Notes under the pieces: model-generated | Seen by the model: only the letters and a program-made list of their open reading frames with translations | Database searches by the model: none | What the model was told of the DNA's origin: nothing | DNA from: Craterilacuibacter sinensis | GTDB taxonomy: Bacteria; Pseudomonadota; Gammaproteobacteria; Burkholderiales; Chromobacteriaceae | Length of the DNA stretch: 64,000 bases | NCBI RefSeq assembly: GCF_009831765.1 | Contig: NZ_WSSB01000002.1 | Coordinates: 1-64,000 of the forward strand | Reading direction: 5' to 3' | Made by a program: the position numbers and the translations under genes | Part shown: piece by piece, positions 1 to 11,396 of the stretch | Numbering within the stretch: position 1 is the first letter of the stretch | How the letters are laid out: each line of letters opens with the position of its first letter

Positions 1-33
1 GTCGCCCGTCTCTGCCGGGATGGCAATCTGCAT
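1..33 (-). CDS. pntA: NAD(P) transhydrogenase alpha subunit, N-terminal fragment (partial)
   Basis: Only the first eleven codons are inside the window. On the minus strand they read MQIAIPAETGD, preceded by an AGGAAG ribosome-binding site a few bases upstream of the ATG. The opening resembles the start of the NAD-binding alpha subunit of membrane-bound transhydrogenase (typically M-x-I-G/A-I-P-x-E). The assignment rests on these few residues, so it is tentative. The gene runs out of the window leftwards, divergent from ugpQ. Confidence 0.45.
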   Translation of the reverse strand, partial: MQIAIPAETGD

Positions 34-378
34 GGTCTTCCTTTCCCTGATGGTTTAAAAATAATCGAATCTTTGCATCCGGCCGAGGCGCATTCGAACG
101 GACGTTTGAAATTTATTTAATACACGTATGTTGCCATTGCGCAATACTTTTATAGTATTGCGACAAATTTACCCTTCAAAGGCTATCCCGCATCTCAGGA
201 TGCCAAAGAGTAGAGAAGCCTATCCTGACAGGCTGTGATCAAGATCAGCTAAGCTGTCTGTCAGCATTCGGGTTTTTATGCATGATTGTTGATATTGCGT
301 TGCACAAATAACACAGTTTGACCGGCCACCGCCTTTCAAGACAGTAGGGCTGACCCTGCCTCTCCCGGGAGTTGCTTA
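34..378. promoter_or_regulatory. Divergent intergenic region with a dyad operator and an FNR-like box
   Basis: This gene-free stretch separates two divergent genes. It holds a perfect inverted repeat at 140-148 / 154-162 (CGCAATACT and AGTATTGCG with a 5-base spacer), the size and shape of a repressor operator. At 236-247 TGAT-CAAG-ATCA matches the core of an FNR/ANR box (TTGAT-N4-ATCAA) with outer bases off. Neither site can be tied to a regulator from this window. I see no open reading frame of interest. Confidence 0.4.
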
Positions 379-1155
379 ATGCATTTATTCGAACACCCAC
401 CCGTTCAGGCATGGCCCAGACTGTTTGCCCACCGCCTGGGCGGTGCATTGGCACCGGAAAACACGCTGGCCGGGCTGGAAATAAGCCGCCAATTAGGCAT
501 CATGGCCGTCGAGTGCGACGTCAAACTGTCGGCGGACGGTGTCCCCATGCTGTTTCACGACGAGCATCTCGAACGCACCAGTAATGGTCAGGGCCTGTTT
601 GCACTACAAGACCATGCGGCACTGACGCAGCTGGACGCCGGTGCATGGTTTCACCCTGCCTTTGCCGGCGAGCGCATCGCCACGCTGGCGGCGCTGGCAG
701 AACACACCCGGCACAGCGGCATGCGGGTCAACCTGGAAATCAAGCCCTGCCCCGGACGGGAGCAGGAAACGGGGCGTATTGTCGCACAGCAGGCCAGCCT
801 GCTGTGGCAAGGCGAGCACTCGCTACTAATGCTGTCTTCATTTTCACTTGAGGCGCTGCTGGCAGCAAAAGCGGCAGCTCCCGGGCTGCCGCGTGCCTTG
901 CTGATAGAAAACTGGCCGGATGACTGGCCGCAGCAGGCACAGGCCTGTGCCGCCTGTGCCCTGAATGCCAATGAACGGGATCTGAGCCAGGAGCGCGTAC
1001 TGGCGGTTCAGCATGCCGGACTTGCGCTGATGGCATGGACCGTCAACAGGCCGGAGCGTGCTGCCGAACTCTACGGCTGGGGCATCGATATGCTGTGCAG
1101 CGACCGGCCGGAGCGTTTGCAGGCGATCGCCGCAGCGGCTCCAGCCCTAGGCTAA
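379..1155 (+). CDS. ugpQ: Glycerophosphodiester phosphodiesterase
   Basis: A 258-residue cytoplasmic enzyme hydrolysing glycerophosphodiesters to glycerol-3-phosphate and an alcohol. Residues 17-21 AHRLG and 26-29 PENT form the family's opening HR-x-G...ENT signature. ECDVKLSADGVPMLFHDEHL (about 45-64) supplies the metal ligands and the second catalytic histidine. LEIKP near 118 and the closing WTVN motif are also present. There is no signal peptide, and the length matches cytoplasmic UgpQ. The ATG at 379 follows GGGAG. It converges on mnmE with only 17 bases between stops. Confidence 0.9.
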   Translation: MHLFEHPPVQAWPRLFAHRLGGALAPENTLAGLEISRQLGIMAVECDVKLSADGVPMLFHDEHLERTSNGQGLFALQDHAALTQLDAGAWFHPAFAGERIATLAALAEHTRHSGMRVNLEIKPCPGREQETGRIVAQQASLLWQGEHSLLMLSSFSLEALLAAKAAAPGLPRALLIENWPDDWPQQAQACAACALNANERDLSQERVLAVQHAGLALMAWTVNRPERAAELYGWGIDMLCSDRPERLQAIAAAAPALG

Positions 1156-1172
1156 GCCGCTGCCACGCCGGC

Positions 1173-2525
1173 TTACTTGCCGATGCAAAAGCGGCTGAAG
1201 ATCACGCCCAAGAGGTCGTCCGGCGTGAATTCGCCGGTGATTTCGGACAGCGCGTTCTGCGCCAGGCGCAGCTCTTCGGCGAAGATTTCCACCTGCTGCC
1301 ACTCGCTGGTCGCCACAGCCAGATGCTCGCCGGCACGGTGGATGGCATCCAGATGGCGCGCCCGCGCCAGATACACGCTCTCGCCCTCGCCCTTGTAACC
1401 GATCAGCTCCAGCAGCTTGCCCTTGAGCAGGTCAACCCCGTCATGGGTCGCGGCCGACAAGTAGACCACCGGATGGCCGTCTTCCTCGTCGACCCGCGCG
1501 TCTTCGCCGGCTAGGTCGATCTTGTTGAATACGAACACCCGCGGCAAACGCTCCGGCAGGCGCGCCAGTATCGCCTCTACATTCGGGGTAATACCCTCGC
1601 GCCCATCCACCAGCACCAGCGCCACATCGGCGCGCTCGACCGCCGCCCAGGTGCGCTCGATGCCGATTTTTTCCACCACATCATCGGTGTCGCGCAGGCC
1701 GGCGGTATCGATCACATGCACCGGCACATCATCGATGATGATCTCCTCGCGCACCGTGTCGCGCGTGGTGCCAGCAATATCGGTGACGATGGCGACATCG
1801 TCGCCGGCCAGCGCATTCATCAAGGACGATTTGCCGACATTGGGCTCGCCCACCAGCACCACATGCATGCCTTCACGCAGGATGGCGCCCTGGCGCGCGG
1901 TGGCCTGCACCCGCGCCAGCTGGCTACGGATGGAAGCAAGCTTGCCGGTCGCGTCGGCAGCCTTGAGAAAATCGATGTCTTCTTCGGGGAAATCCAGCGT
2001 GGCCTCGACCAGCATGCGCAGGGTAATCAGGTCTTCGACCATGGCGTGGATCTCACCGGAGAACGCCCCCTTGAGCGACTTGAGCGCACCGCGCGCGGCG
2101 GTTTCCGAGGCGGCATCGATCAGGTCGACCACGCTTTCGGCCTGTGCCAGATCCATCTTGTCGTTAAGGAAGGCACGGCGGGTGAACTCGCCCGGCTCGG
2201 CCAGACGCGCGCCCAGCGCCACGCAGCGCGCCAGCAGCATCTTCAGCACCACCGGCCCGCCATGGCCCTGCAGCTCGATCACATCCTCGCCGGTAAAGCT
2301 ATGCGGTCCCGGAAAGTACAGCAGCAGGCCATTGTCGATGGCCGTGCCATCGGCGGCGAAAAAGTCGGTATAGGTGGCAGTGCGGGGCTTGGGTGTCTTG
2401 CCGCCGGAAATCGCCAGTGCAAACGGCAGCAGTTCGCGGCCGGAAATACGGATCACGCCGATGCCGCCACGACCGGGGGCGGTGGCAATGGCGGCGATGG
2501 TGGTGGGGGCGTAGCTCAAGTTCAT
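1173..2525 (-). CDS. mnmE: tRNA uridine-5-carboxymethylaminomethyl modification GTPase
   Basis: MnmE (TrmE), 450 residues, works with MnmG to modify U34 of several tRNAs. The N-terminal formyl-THF-binding domain carries [15 protein letters not shown]. An embedded G domain has P-loop [12 protein letters not shown] (about 221-232), DTAGLRDT and FNKIDL. The C-terminus ends in FCIGK, the catalytic cysteine motif of the family. I start at the ATG giving MNLSYAPTT, three codons inside the longest possible frame, since homologues begin there. It follows yidC in the usual rpmH-rnpA-yidD-yidC-mnmE order. Confidence 0.96.
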   Translation of the reverse strand: MNLSYAPTTIAAIATAPGRGGIGVIRISGRELLPFALAISGGKTPKPRTATYTDFFAADGTAIDNGLLLYFPGPHSFTGEDVIELQGHGGPVVLKMLLARCVALGARLAEPGEFTRRAFLNDKMDLAQAESVVDLIDAASETAARGALKSLKGAFSGEIHAMVEDLITLRMLVEATLDFPEEDIDFLKAADATGKLASIRSQLARVQATARQGAILREGMHVVLVGEPNVGKSSLMNALAGDDVAIVTDIAGTTRDTVREEIIIDDVPVHVIDTAGLRDTDDVVEKIGIERTWAAVERADVALVLVDGREGITPNVEAILARLPERLPRVFVFNKIDLAGEDARVDEEDGHPVVYLSAATHDGVDLLKGKLLELIGYKGEGESVYLARARHLDAIHRAGEHLAVATSEWQQVEIFAEELRLAQNALSEITGEFTPDDLLGVIFSRFCIGK

Positions 2526-2585
2526 AGTGTGCAATCCGGTTTGCCGGCAGCACTGCCGGCCTGAAACATATCGGGGCTTAAGGCG

Positions 2586-2633
2586 TTTTATCAGGCAAAG
2601 CCGCGCAAGGCTACACGGCCTTGCCTGATAAAA
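2586..2633. repeat. 18-bp inverted repeat between yidC and mnmE
   Basis: TTTTATCAGGCAAaGCCG at 2586-2603 pairs with CGGCcTTGCCTGATAAAA at 2616-2633, with one internal mismatch and a 12-base loop. The symmetrical T/A ends make it terminator-like in both directions, though no T run follows the stem. It lies just upstream of the mnmE start and could also act in the mnmE leader. Confidence 0.55.
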
Positions 2634-2662
2634 ACCAAAAAGCCCGGCCTTGCGGCCGGGCT
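2631..2662 (-). terminator. Rho-independent terminator after yidC
   Basis: AGCCCGGCC (2641-2649) and GGCCGGGCT (2654-2662) form a perfect 9-bp stem with a 4-base loop. Read on the minus strand it is followed by TTTTTGG from the adjacent A-rich tract. It sits just past the yidC stop, so mnmE is probably transcribed partly from its own promoter. Confidence 0.8.
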
Positions 2663-2685
2663 CTTGCCTTCAAGGCGCTGCCGTC

Positions 2686-4329
2686 TTAGGACTGCAGCGA
2701 AGCCTTGCGGGCGTTTTCAATCTGGCGGTTGATGTAGTACTGCTGCGACATCGACAGTACGTTGTTCACCACCCAGTACAGCACCAGACCGGCCGGGAAG
2801 AAGAAGAACATCACCGAGAAGGCAACCGGCATGATCTTCATCATCTTCGCCTGTACCGGATCGGTCGGCGGCGGGTTCAGGAAGGTCTGCACAAACATGG
2901 TGATCGCCATGATGGCCGGCAGGACATAGTAAGGATCCGGCTTGGCCAGGTCATGAATCCACAGGATCCATGGAGCCTGACGCAATTCGACCGAAGCCAG
3001 CAGCGCCCAGTACAAGCCGATGAACACAGGAATCTGGATCAGGATGGGCAGACAGCCGCCCAGCGGGTTGATCTTTTCCTTCTTGTACATCTCCATGACC
3101 GCCTGCTGGAACTTCATGCGGTCATCGCCATACTGCGCCTTCATGGTTTCCAGACGTGGCGCCAGCGCCTTCATCTTGGCCATCGAGCGGTAGGACGCGG
3201 CGGTCAGCGGGTAGAACACGGCCTTGACCAGCACGGTCAGCAGCACGATCGCCCAGCCCCAGTTGCCGACAAAGCCGTGGATCTTGGACAGCAGCCAGAA
3301 CAGCGGCGAAGCGAAGATATATACCCAGCCGTAGTCCTTGACGTAGTTCATGCCGTCAGCCAGCTTGGTGATGGTCGCGTACTCTTCCGGACCGACATAC
3401 AGCGGTACGGTAATCGACTCGGTCGCACCATTGGCCAGCACCGGCAGGTTCACCATCACACCGGCCGAATACAGGCCGTTACCCAGCTTCTTGATGTCGT
3501 AGCTGCAGTCTTCAGCCTTGGCGCAGACACCGTTGCCGTCCAGCGGCTTGGTGATCCAGGCGGAGAAGAAGTAGTGCTGCACCATCGACACCCAGCCGTC
3601 GGCGGTGTTCTTGACGTGTTCGCCCTTGCCCTTGTCCAGATCGTCGAAGGTGACTTTCTGGAACTTGCCTTCGCTGGAGTACATCGCAGGACCGGTAAAG
3701 GTATGCGCGAAGTAGCTCTCGCCTTCCGGTGCCTTGTTGTCACGCAGCAGACGGTAGTAGGCCGACAGTGGCAGCGGCTTGCCGCTGGCGTTGGTCACAT
3801 CGTAACGCACGCCGATTTCGTAAGAGCCCTTGCTGAAGGTGTAAACCTTGACCACCTTCACGCCGTTCACTTCCGGTGCGGTCAGCTTGACTTCAACCTT
3901 GTCGCCATCAAGGCTGTACGCGGTCTTTTCAGCCGTGAACAGGGTCTTGTGCGTTGGCAGTTGCGGGTCAACCGCGGACAACAGGCCGGTCTGCGCCACA
4001 TACACGCGGCCGCCCTTGTCGGTCAGCAGATCGAAATCCTTGGCAGGATCTGAAGTCTGACCGTGCTGGGTCAGATCCAGCGCGCGCAAGTCGCCACCCA
4101 TGGTGTCGATTTCGGCACGCATCACGTCGGTGTTGACCACGATGCGCTGGCCGCTCTCCAGCCTGGCCGAATCGGCCGGCTGCGGAGCAGAAGGAGTATC
4201 GGAACCGGTCCGGGTCGCCGTCACAGTCGAAGCTGCTTTTGGCACCGGCTTGGGCGCAAAGAATTCCTGCCAGCCCAGCAAGATTGCCAGCGACAGGGTA
4301 ATGAAAATGATCAGTCTCTTGGAGTCCAT
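2686..4329 (-). CDS. yidC: Membrane protein insertase YidC
   Basis: A 547-residue Oxa1/YidC insertase of the Gram-negative type. It has an N-terminal membrane anchor (residues 6-21, [14 protein letters not shown]), a Pro/Ala/Thr linker, a large periplasmic beta-domain (about 55-340), and a C-terminal conserved core with [16 protein letters not shown] and [20 protein letters not shown]. The last helices end in [13 protein letters not shown]. It inserts and folds inner-membrane proteins alone or with SecYEG. It lies 20 bases downstream of yidD in the same operon. Confidence 0.97.
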   Translation of the reverse strand: MDSKRLIIFITLSLAILLGWQEFFAPKPVPKAASTVTATRTGSDTPSAPQPADSARLESGQRIVVNTDVMRAEIDTMGGDLRALDLTQHGQTSDPAKDFDLLTDKGGRVYVAQTGLLSAVDPQLPTHKTLFTAEKTAYSLDGDKVEVKLTAPEVNGVKVVKVYTFSKGSYEIGVRYDVTNASGKPLPLSAYYRLLRDNKAPEGESYFAHTFTGPAMYSSEGKFQKVTFDDLDKGKGEHVKNTADGWVSMVQHYFFSAWITKPLDGNGVCAKAEDCSYDIKKLGNGLYSAGVMVNLPVLANGATESITVPLYVGPEEYATITKLADGMNYVKDYGWVYIFASPLFWLLSKIHGFVGNWGWAIVLLTVLVKAVFYPLTAASYRSMAKMKALAPRLETMKAQYGDDRMKFQQAVMEMYKKEKINPLGGCLPILIQIPVFIGLYWALLASVELRQAPWILWIHDLAKPDPYYVLPAIMAITMFVQTFLNPPPTDPVQAKMMKIMPVAFSVMFFFFPAGLVLYWVVNNVLSMSQQYYINRQIENARKASLQS

Positions 4330-4349
4330 CTCTCTTTTATCCGGAAAGT

Positions 4350-4559
4350 TCAGGGAACCGGGTCATAGCCGCTACCGCCCCATGGGTGACAACGCGCAAT
4401 CCGCCTTGCCGCTAGCCAACCACCTTTGCGCGCGCCATGTTTCTGCACCGCCTCGATTGCGTAACACGAACAGGTCGGCAGATACCGGCACCGCGGAGCA
4501 ATCCACGGACTGATAGCGACCTGATAGAAGCGGATCAGGAGGACGAGGGCGCGCGACAT
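4350..4559 (-). CDS. yidD: Membrane protein insertion efficiency factor YidD
   Basis: A 69-residue YidD-family protein with the invariant central block [18 protein letters not shown] and the closing [12 protein letters not shown]. It assists YidC-dependent membrane insertion. Its start overlaps the rnpA stop by 25 bases, a classic arrangement suggesting translational coupling. The length is normal. Confidence 0.95.
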   Translation of the reverse strand: MSRALVLLIRFYQVAISPWIAPRCRYLPTCSCYAIEAVQKHGARKGGWLAARRIARCHPWGGSGYDPVP

Positions 4560-4897
4560 CGCAGCAGTTTAGCAAAGAGTGAGGCCAAAGCCTCGACTGC
4601 TTCATGACGATTGTTACGGACGAAGGATAAACGCGCGCGCACCACGTAGTCGTTGCTGCCGAGTTCGTGCTGGTGCAGGCGGAACCATTCGCGTACCGAA
4701 CGTTTGATGTAGTTGCGGCGATTGGCGCGTTTGGCGGTCTTTTTGCCAACGACGAGACCGACTCGTGCGTGGCCAAGATCATTGGGACGGACGTAGACCT
4801 GGAAGAAGGGATTGCTGCGCACCTGGCGCAAACTAAAAACGGATGAAAAATCATCCGTTTTTAACAGCCGGTGCACTCGGCGAAAGCGGAAGCTCAA
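4535..4897 (-). CDS. rnpA: Ribonuclease P protein component (TTG start)
   Basis: The protein subunit of RNase P, matures tRNA 5' ends. [12 protein letters not shown] opens the fold and the RNA-binding motif [18 protein letters not shown] is present. The frame is open upstream to an ATG at 4963, but that would run through rpmH out of frame and add a tail foreign to the family. I choose the TTG at 4897, which lies 4 bases past the rpmH stop, follows AAGG and gives [13 protein letters not shown], matching the usual N-terminus (120 residues). Confidence 0.9.
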   Translation of the reverse strand: MSFRFRRVHRLLKTDDFSSVFSLRQVRSNPFFQVYVRPNDLGHARVGLVVGKKTAKRANRRNYIKRSVREWFRLHQHELGSNDYVVRARLSFVRNNRHEAVEALASLFAKLLRCRAPSSS

Positions 4898-4901
4898 GGC
4901 C

Positions 4902-5036
4902 TTATACAGACAGACGCTTGCGGCCCTTGGCGCGACGTGCGGCCAGAACGGCACGACCACCACGGGTCTTGTTGCGTACGAGGAAGCCGTGGGTACGCTT
5001 GCGGCGGGTATTGGATGGCTGGTAAGTGCGTTTCAT
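4902..5036 (-). CDS. rpmH: 50S ribosomal protein L34
   Basis: A 44-codon gene starting [18 protein letters not shown] and ending AKGRKRLSV, which is unmistakably L34. It is the first gene of the operon running into rnpA, yidD and yidC, and it is transcribed away from dnaA, the standard bacterial arrangement. Confidence 0.97.
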   Translation of the reverse strand: MKRTYQPSNTRRKRTHGFLVRNKTRGGRAVLAARRAKGRKRLSV

Positions 5037-5343
5037 GATGGGGTTTCCTGTTTCGAAACGGAAATAAACGCGTGATTAAACCCAGAAACACTGCAACAGT
5101 CAACCACTTATTTTTGACCTTCCTGTGGATAACTTTTACAAAAACCATTAGAATGTACAAACTTAAGGCACTGAACCTGCTGCTCAAGTTTTGGACTTGA
5201 CCCGAAGACAAGCGGGTCAGCATGCAGTGCAGTGCCATCACCCGAATGCCTGTGCCCGCCTTTTCATGGCGAGCGTTTCTTACGCAACCTGCTGCCGTCC
5301 CCGTTTTCACGCGATGGCAGCAGGTTTTGCTTGTTAGTGAGTA
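5037..5343. promoter_or_regulatory. rpmH-dnaA divergent promoter region with a single DnaA box
   Basis: This 307-base region must hold the rpmH and dnaA promoters. A perfect DnaA box in reverse orientation (TGTGGATAA) lies at 5124-5132, fitting autoregulation of dnaA. I find only this one good box, in contrast to the dense cluster at 61.9-62.8 kb. CAGCAGGTT occurs near both 5289 and 5324 as part of an inverted GCAGCAGG/CCTGCTGC arrangement before the start codon. Confidence 0.5.
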
Positions 5344-6735
5344 ATGACCGAACTGGATCAAATTTGGCCGGCGTGCCTGGCGCGCCTCGAGGCCGAACTG
5401 TCTTCACAGCAGTTCAATACCTGGATCAAGCCCCTCTCTGCCGAAACCGGCGAAGAGAGCTTGGTGCTGCTCGCCCCCAACCGTTTCATCCTGCAATTCA
5501 TCAAGGACAGGTTTCTTGGTCGCATCGAGGAACTGGTCGGCGAGCTGTCGGGGCTCACCAACGTGGAGCTGCGCGTAGGCGGCAATATGCGCCCGGTGGC
5601 GCCGCCCTCCATGGTCAGCAACACCCCGCGGCCCGCGCCGGCGGCGCCCAGCACGCCGACCGTGGCCGAGCAGGCCAAGCAGGCGGCGGTCAAGGCCATC
5701 GGCAGCCACGAGAGCACGCGTCTCAATCCCGGCTTTACCTTCGACAGCCTGGTAACCGGTAAGGGCAACCAGCTGGCGCGCGCTGCCGCCTTGCAGATTG
5801 CCGAGAATCCGGGCGACCCGGCCTACAACCCGCTATTCGTCTATGGCGGCGTCGGTCTGGGTAAGACCCACTTGATTCAGGCCATCGGCAACCATGTGTT
5901 CCAGAAAAACCCGCAGGCCCGCGTGCGCTACATCCACGCCGAGCGCTATGTGGCGGACATCATGCGCGCCTACCAGCACAAGGCCTTCGACGAGTTCAAG
6001 CGCTACTACCACTCGCTCGACCTGCTGCTGATCGACGATATCCAGTTTTTTGCCGGCAAAAACCGCACCCAGGAAGAATTCTTCTACGCCTTCAACGCGC
6101 TGATCGAGGGCGGCAAGCAGGTGATCATGACCTGCGACTCCTACCCCAAGCAGATCGAAGGCATGGAAGAGCGCCTGATCTCGCGCTTCTCCTGGGGGCT
6201 GACGGTTGAAATCCAGCCGCCGGAGCTGGAAATGCGCGTCGCCATCCTGATGAAGAAGGCCGAAGTCGACAATATCAAGCTCGACAACAACGTTGCCTTC
6301 TTTATCGCGCAGAACGTGCGCTCCAATGTGCGCGAACTCGAAGGCGCGCTCAAGCGCGTGGTCGCCTACGCCCGCTTCACCAACCAGAGCATCTCGATGG
6401 AGCTGGTGAAAGAGGCGCTGAAAGACATTCTGGCCGCCGGCAACCGTCAGGTGACGGTGGACGCGATCCAGAAGACCGTGGCCGAGTACTACAAGATCAA
6501 GCTGTCGGATATGCACAGCAAGAAGCGCTCGCGCGATATTGCCCGTCCGCGCCAGGTGGCGATGACGCTGGCCAAGGAGCTGACCCAGCTCTCCCTGCCC
6601 AATATCGGCGATGCCTTTGGCGGACGCGACCACACTACGGTGCTGCACGCCTGCAAGACCATTAATGAAATGCGCACCTCGGACCCGGACATCGCCCATG
6701 ATTACGATGCCCTGCTATCGATGTTGCGCAATTGA
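5344..6735 (+). CDS. dnaA: Chromosomal replication initiator DnaA
   Basis: A 463-residue AAA+ initiator. Domain I opens IWPACLARLEAELSSQQFNTWIKPL. A Pro/Ala linker (about 83-105) is domain II. Domain III has Walker A GGVGLGKTHLIQ (about 169-180), Walker B LLLIDDIQFF and the arginine-finger region. Domain IV ends with the DNA-binding signature FGGRDHTTVLHACKTI. It binds TTATNCACA boxes and melts oriC. The ATG at 5344 gives the expected N-terminus. It is followed after 43 bases by dnaN. Confidence 0.98.
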   Translation: MTELDQIWPACLARLEAELSSQQFNTWIKPLSAETGEESLVLLAPNRFILQFIKDRFLGRIEELVGELSGLTNVELRVGGNMRPVAPPSMVSNTPRPAPAAPSTPTVAEQAKQAAVKAIGSHESTRLNPGFTFDSLVTGKGNQLARAAALQIAENPGDPAYNPLFVYGGVGLGKTHLIQAIGNHVFQKNPQARVRYIHAERYVADIMRAYQHKAFDEFKRYYHSLDLLLIDDIQFFAGKNRTQEEFFYAFNALIEGGKQVIMTCDSYPKQIEGMEERLISRFSWGLTVEIQPPELEMRVAILMKKAEVDNIKLDNNVAFFIAQNVRSNVRELEGALKRVVAYARFTNQSISMELVKEALKDILAAGNRQVTVDAIQKTVAEYYKIKLSDMHSKKRSRDIARPRQVAMTLAKELTQLSLPNIGDAFGGRDHTTVLHACKTINEMRTSDPDIAHDYDALLSMLRN

Positions 6736-6778
6736 ACCCTAATCCAACCCCACCTGTTTTGAATCGGGAGCCCTGAGC

Positions 6779-7885
6779 ATGCTGATTTTGCAAGCCGAAC
6801 GCGATGCCCTGCTGAAGCCGCTTCTGGCCGTGACCGGGATTGTCGAGCGTCGTCATACCCTGCCTATCCTGTCCAATGTGCTGATCGAGAAAAAGGCCGG
6901 CGTCGTGAGCTTTCTCGCGACCGACCTGGAAATCCAGATCACCACCGCCAGCCCGGACAGCCTACCCGGCGAAGACTTCCGCCTGACCACCTCGGCCAAA
7001 AAGCTGCAGGACATCCTGCGGGCCATTCCCGACTCCACCGTCACGCTGGACTCGCAGGACGGCGGCCGTCTGGTGCTCAAGGCAGGCAAAAGCCGCTTCA
7101 ACCTGCAGACCCTGCCGGCCGACGATTTTCCGTTTGTCGCCCCCAACGGCGCGGCCGAATCGACCTTCAGCCTGCCGCAGCGCGACCTCAAGCGCCTGCT
7201 GTCGCAAGTCCAGTTCGCCATGGCGGTGCAGGATATCCGTTACTACCTGAACGGCCTGTTGCTGCAGACCGAGGGCGACCAGGTGCGTCTGGTTTCCACC
7301 GATGGCCACCGTCTGGCCTTTGCCGCCGCGAGCCACGACGGCGACCTGCCCAAGACCGAAGTCATCCTGCCGCGCAAGACCATACTCGAGCTTTACAAGC
7401 TGCTGCAGGACAGCGACGAGCTGATCCAGATCGAGCTCTTGAACAATCAGGTACGCTTCAGCTTCGGCAGCACCGTGATCATCAGCAAAGTGGTCGACGG
7501 CAAGTTCCCCGACTACAACCGGGTGATTCCGCTGGATAACGACCGCCTGTTCCTGATCGAACGCCTGACCTTCTTGCATGCGCTGCAGCGTGCCGCCATT
7601 CTCGCCAACGAGAAGTTCCGCGGCGTGCGTCTGGTACTGAAAAATGGCGCCATGTCCATCCTGTGTACCAATAGCGAGCAGGAAGAAGCCGAAGAAGAAC
7701 TGGAAATCGCCTACGACGGCGGCGACCTGGAAATCGGCTTCAACATCAACTACCTGCTGGATGTGCTGACCAACCTGCCGGCCGACACGCTGCAACTGGC
7801 CTTCGGCGACGCCGGCCGCTCGGCGCTGTTTACCATCCCCGGCAACAGCAACTTCAAATACATCGTGATGCCGATGCGGATCTGA
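6779..7885 (+). CDS. dnaN: DNA polymerase III beta sliding clamp
   Basis: A 368-residue clamp made of three repeated domains. It opens MLILQAERDALLKPLLAVTGIVERRHTLPILSN (shown in part) and ends with the conserved FKYIVMPMRI. It tethers polymerase III to DNA and is the normal neighbour between dnaA and gyrB. GGGAG lies just before the ATG. Confidence 0.98.
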   Translation: MLILQAERDALLKPLLAVTGIVERRHTLPILSNVLIEKKAGVVSFLATDLEIQITTASPDSLPGEDFRLTTSAKKLQDILRAIPDSTVTLDSQDGGRLVLKAGKSRFNLQTLPADDFPFVAPNGAAESTFSLPQRDLKRLLSQVQFAMAVQDIRYYLNGLLLQTEGDQVRLVSTDGHRLAFAAASHDGDLPKTEVILPRKTILELYKLLQDSDELIQIELLNNQVRFSFGSTVIISKVVDGKFPDYNRVIPLDNDRLFLIERLTFLHALQRAAILANEKFRGVRLVLKNGAMSILCTNSEQEEAEEELEIAYDGGDLEIGFNINYLLDVLTNLPADTLQLAFGDAGRSALFTIPGNSNFKYIVMPMRI

Positions 7886-7893
7886 TGCAGGCG

Positions 7894-7920
7894 GGATCCG
7901 GGATCAGAGATCCTGGATCC
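7894..7920. repeat. Nested GGATCC palindrome between dnaN and gyrB
   Basis: GGATCCGGGATC (7894-7905) and GATCCTGGATCC (7909-7920) are inverted repeats with one mismatch and a 3-base loop. A second GATCCCGGGTCCCGG-type run follows at about 7974-7996. This could form a strong hairpin in a dnaN-gyrB transcript. It has no T tract, so it is not a simple terminator. Confidence 0.5.
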
Positions 7921-7940
7921 GCTGCCAGTCCTAGCGGTAA

Positions 7941-10412
<2,472 letters not shown>

Positions 10413-10486
10413 TCAGACGGGGTGACGGTAGGGGGGGGTTAGGCCAAAGGCCGTAACCCACCAGCGACCACCCGCCAGACAGACAA

Positions 10487-10515
10487 AGGCCAGCCTGCAA
10501 CGGCTGGCCTTTTTT
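10487..10515 (+). terminator. Rho-independent terminator after gyrB
   Basis: AGGCCAGCC (10487-10495) and GGCTGGCCT (10502-10510) form a perfect 9-bp stem followed by TTTTT. It is placed 75 bases past the gyrB stop. Confidence 0.85.
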
Positions 10516-10540
10516 GCATCTACACCCCGTCGGGCTGGTT

Positions 10541-10630
10541 TCCGTGATCCGTAGTTTGCGGAGTCCGCTGCGCGGACGTATTTGAGTGCCGCTTCCGCGC
10601 GGCGAACGGGGACTTGCCTGCTACCGTACG
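10541..10630 (-). repeat. Partial third copy of the structured dispersed repeat
   Basis: On the minus strand this segment reads GCCGCGCGGAAGCGGC, then GTCCGCGCAGCGGAC about 14 bases later. These are the same two small hairpins, in the same order, that end the full copies at 13.4-13.7 kb and 35.2-35.5 kb. The long hairpin portion of the element is absent. The fragment abuts the decayed HepT-like gene. Confidence 0.6.
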
Positions 10631-10682
10631 AGTGGCTTGCACCACCAACAACCAGCACCAACACGCAATCAGGACACTGCCC

Positions 10683-11024
10683 TTGTACCAGCTAAAAGAA
10701 ACCAATTTCCCAGACCCGGTATTGGCCAACAAATCGGCAACGATCTACCGCTGCGTACAGCGCAGCAGGAAAGAATATGGCGATGGCGGAGAAGGCTTTG
10801 CTGCCAGCCTCAGCCGTCAGGATGCCGCAGTGTGCAATATCGTCCGCGCCTGCAACGCCGCACTCGACATGGGCCAACATCTGATCCGCCGCGAGCGGTT
10901 GGGCATCCCGCAAAGCGCACGCGATGTGTTTGCTCTGCTGGCCCAAGGCGGCTGGATAGCCACGGCGCTAGCCGACTCGCTCAAAAAAATGGTCGGCTTT
11001 CGCAATTTTGCAGGCAAGGAATAA
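10683..11024 (+). pseudogene. HepT-like (DUF86) RNase toxin remnant, truncated
   Basis: The translation NKSATIYRCVQRSRKEY...LSRQDAAVCNIVRACNAALDMGQHLIRRERLGIPQSARDVFALLAQGGW...MVGFRNF (shown in pieces) is a HepT-family protein, the RNase half of HepT/MntA toxin-antitoxin pairs. The frame stops just after RNF, where the catalytic R-x4-6-H-x-Y motif should continue (normally RN-x-x-x-H-D-Y). The histidine and everything downstream are therefore lost. No MntA nucleotidyltransferase partner lies next to it. The coding start is unclear; TTG at 10683 is one option. I call it a dead remnant. Confidence 0.65.
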
Positions 11025-11110
11025 GTGTTAGCTCACTAGGATTGTGACTGTTTTGGCGGAACATCTGCCATCAGATGAAAAGCAAGGCCAAAGGCCTTGC
11101 CTCTCTATCA

Positions 11111-11263
11111 CTAAGCTACTTTCACGGGAATCGGAAAACCTCTCAATCCGTACTGTTTCGCGTACAACTTCCGACCATTCTTCAGGGTAATAAAAGCTCG
11201 AAACTGTATCTTGTAGCCTTCAGGTAGTGGTAAATCCAACTTCAACTGTCGCATAACACTCAT
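11111..11263 (-). CDS. Small hypothetical protein
   Basis: A 50-residue protein, MSVMRQLKLDLPLPEGYKIQ..., ending with KNGRKLYAKQYGLRGFPIPV near the C-terminus. It looks like a small cytoplasmic beta-rich protein, and I cannot name a function. An upstream ATG at 11374 would add a low-complexity N-terminus that I doubt. It lies downstream of another small minus-strand gene at 11397-11648, so the two may be co-transcribed. Confidence 0.45.
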   Translation of the reverse strand: MSVMRQLKLDLPLPEGYKIQFRAFITLKNGRKLYAKQYGLRGFPIPVKVA

Positions 11264-11396
11264 CTCAGGGAAACTTGGAACAGGCAGCAGTGCGCGAGGC
11301 GTACTCCGCCACGCTTGTACTTGCCAAGAGTTGCAGATCACCATCACCACAGAGATGTGTAAATTTGACAGCATCTCTGTGGATTAAGGTTCTCAG

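Noticed and set aside
2650-4053. A 467-codon plus-strand frame opposite yidC.
   Set aside because: Antisense shadow with His/Gln-rich low-meaning translation; yidC is unambiguous.
5037-5343. The dnaA upstream region as the replication origin.
   Set aside because: Only one good DnaA box is visible there. The region at 61.6-62.9 kb has a dense cluster plus nearby parS sites.
10614-10682. The ATG at 10614 as the start of the HepT-like protein.
   Set aside because: The residues it adds do not resemble HepT proteins and derive partly from the neighbouring repeat fragment.
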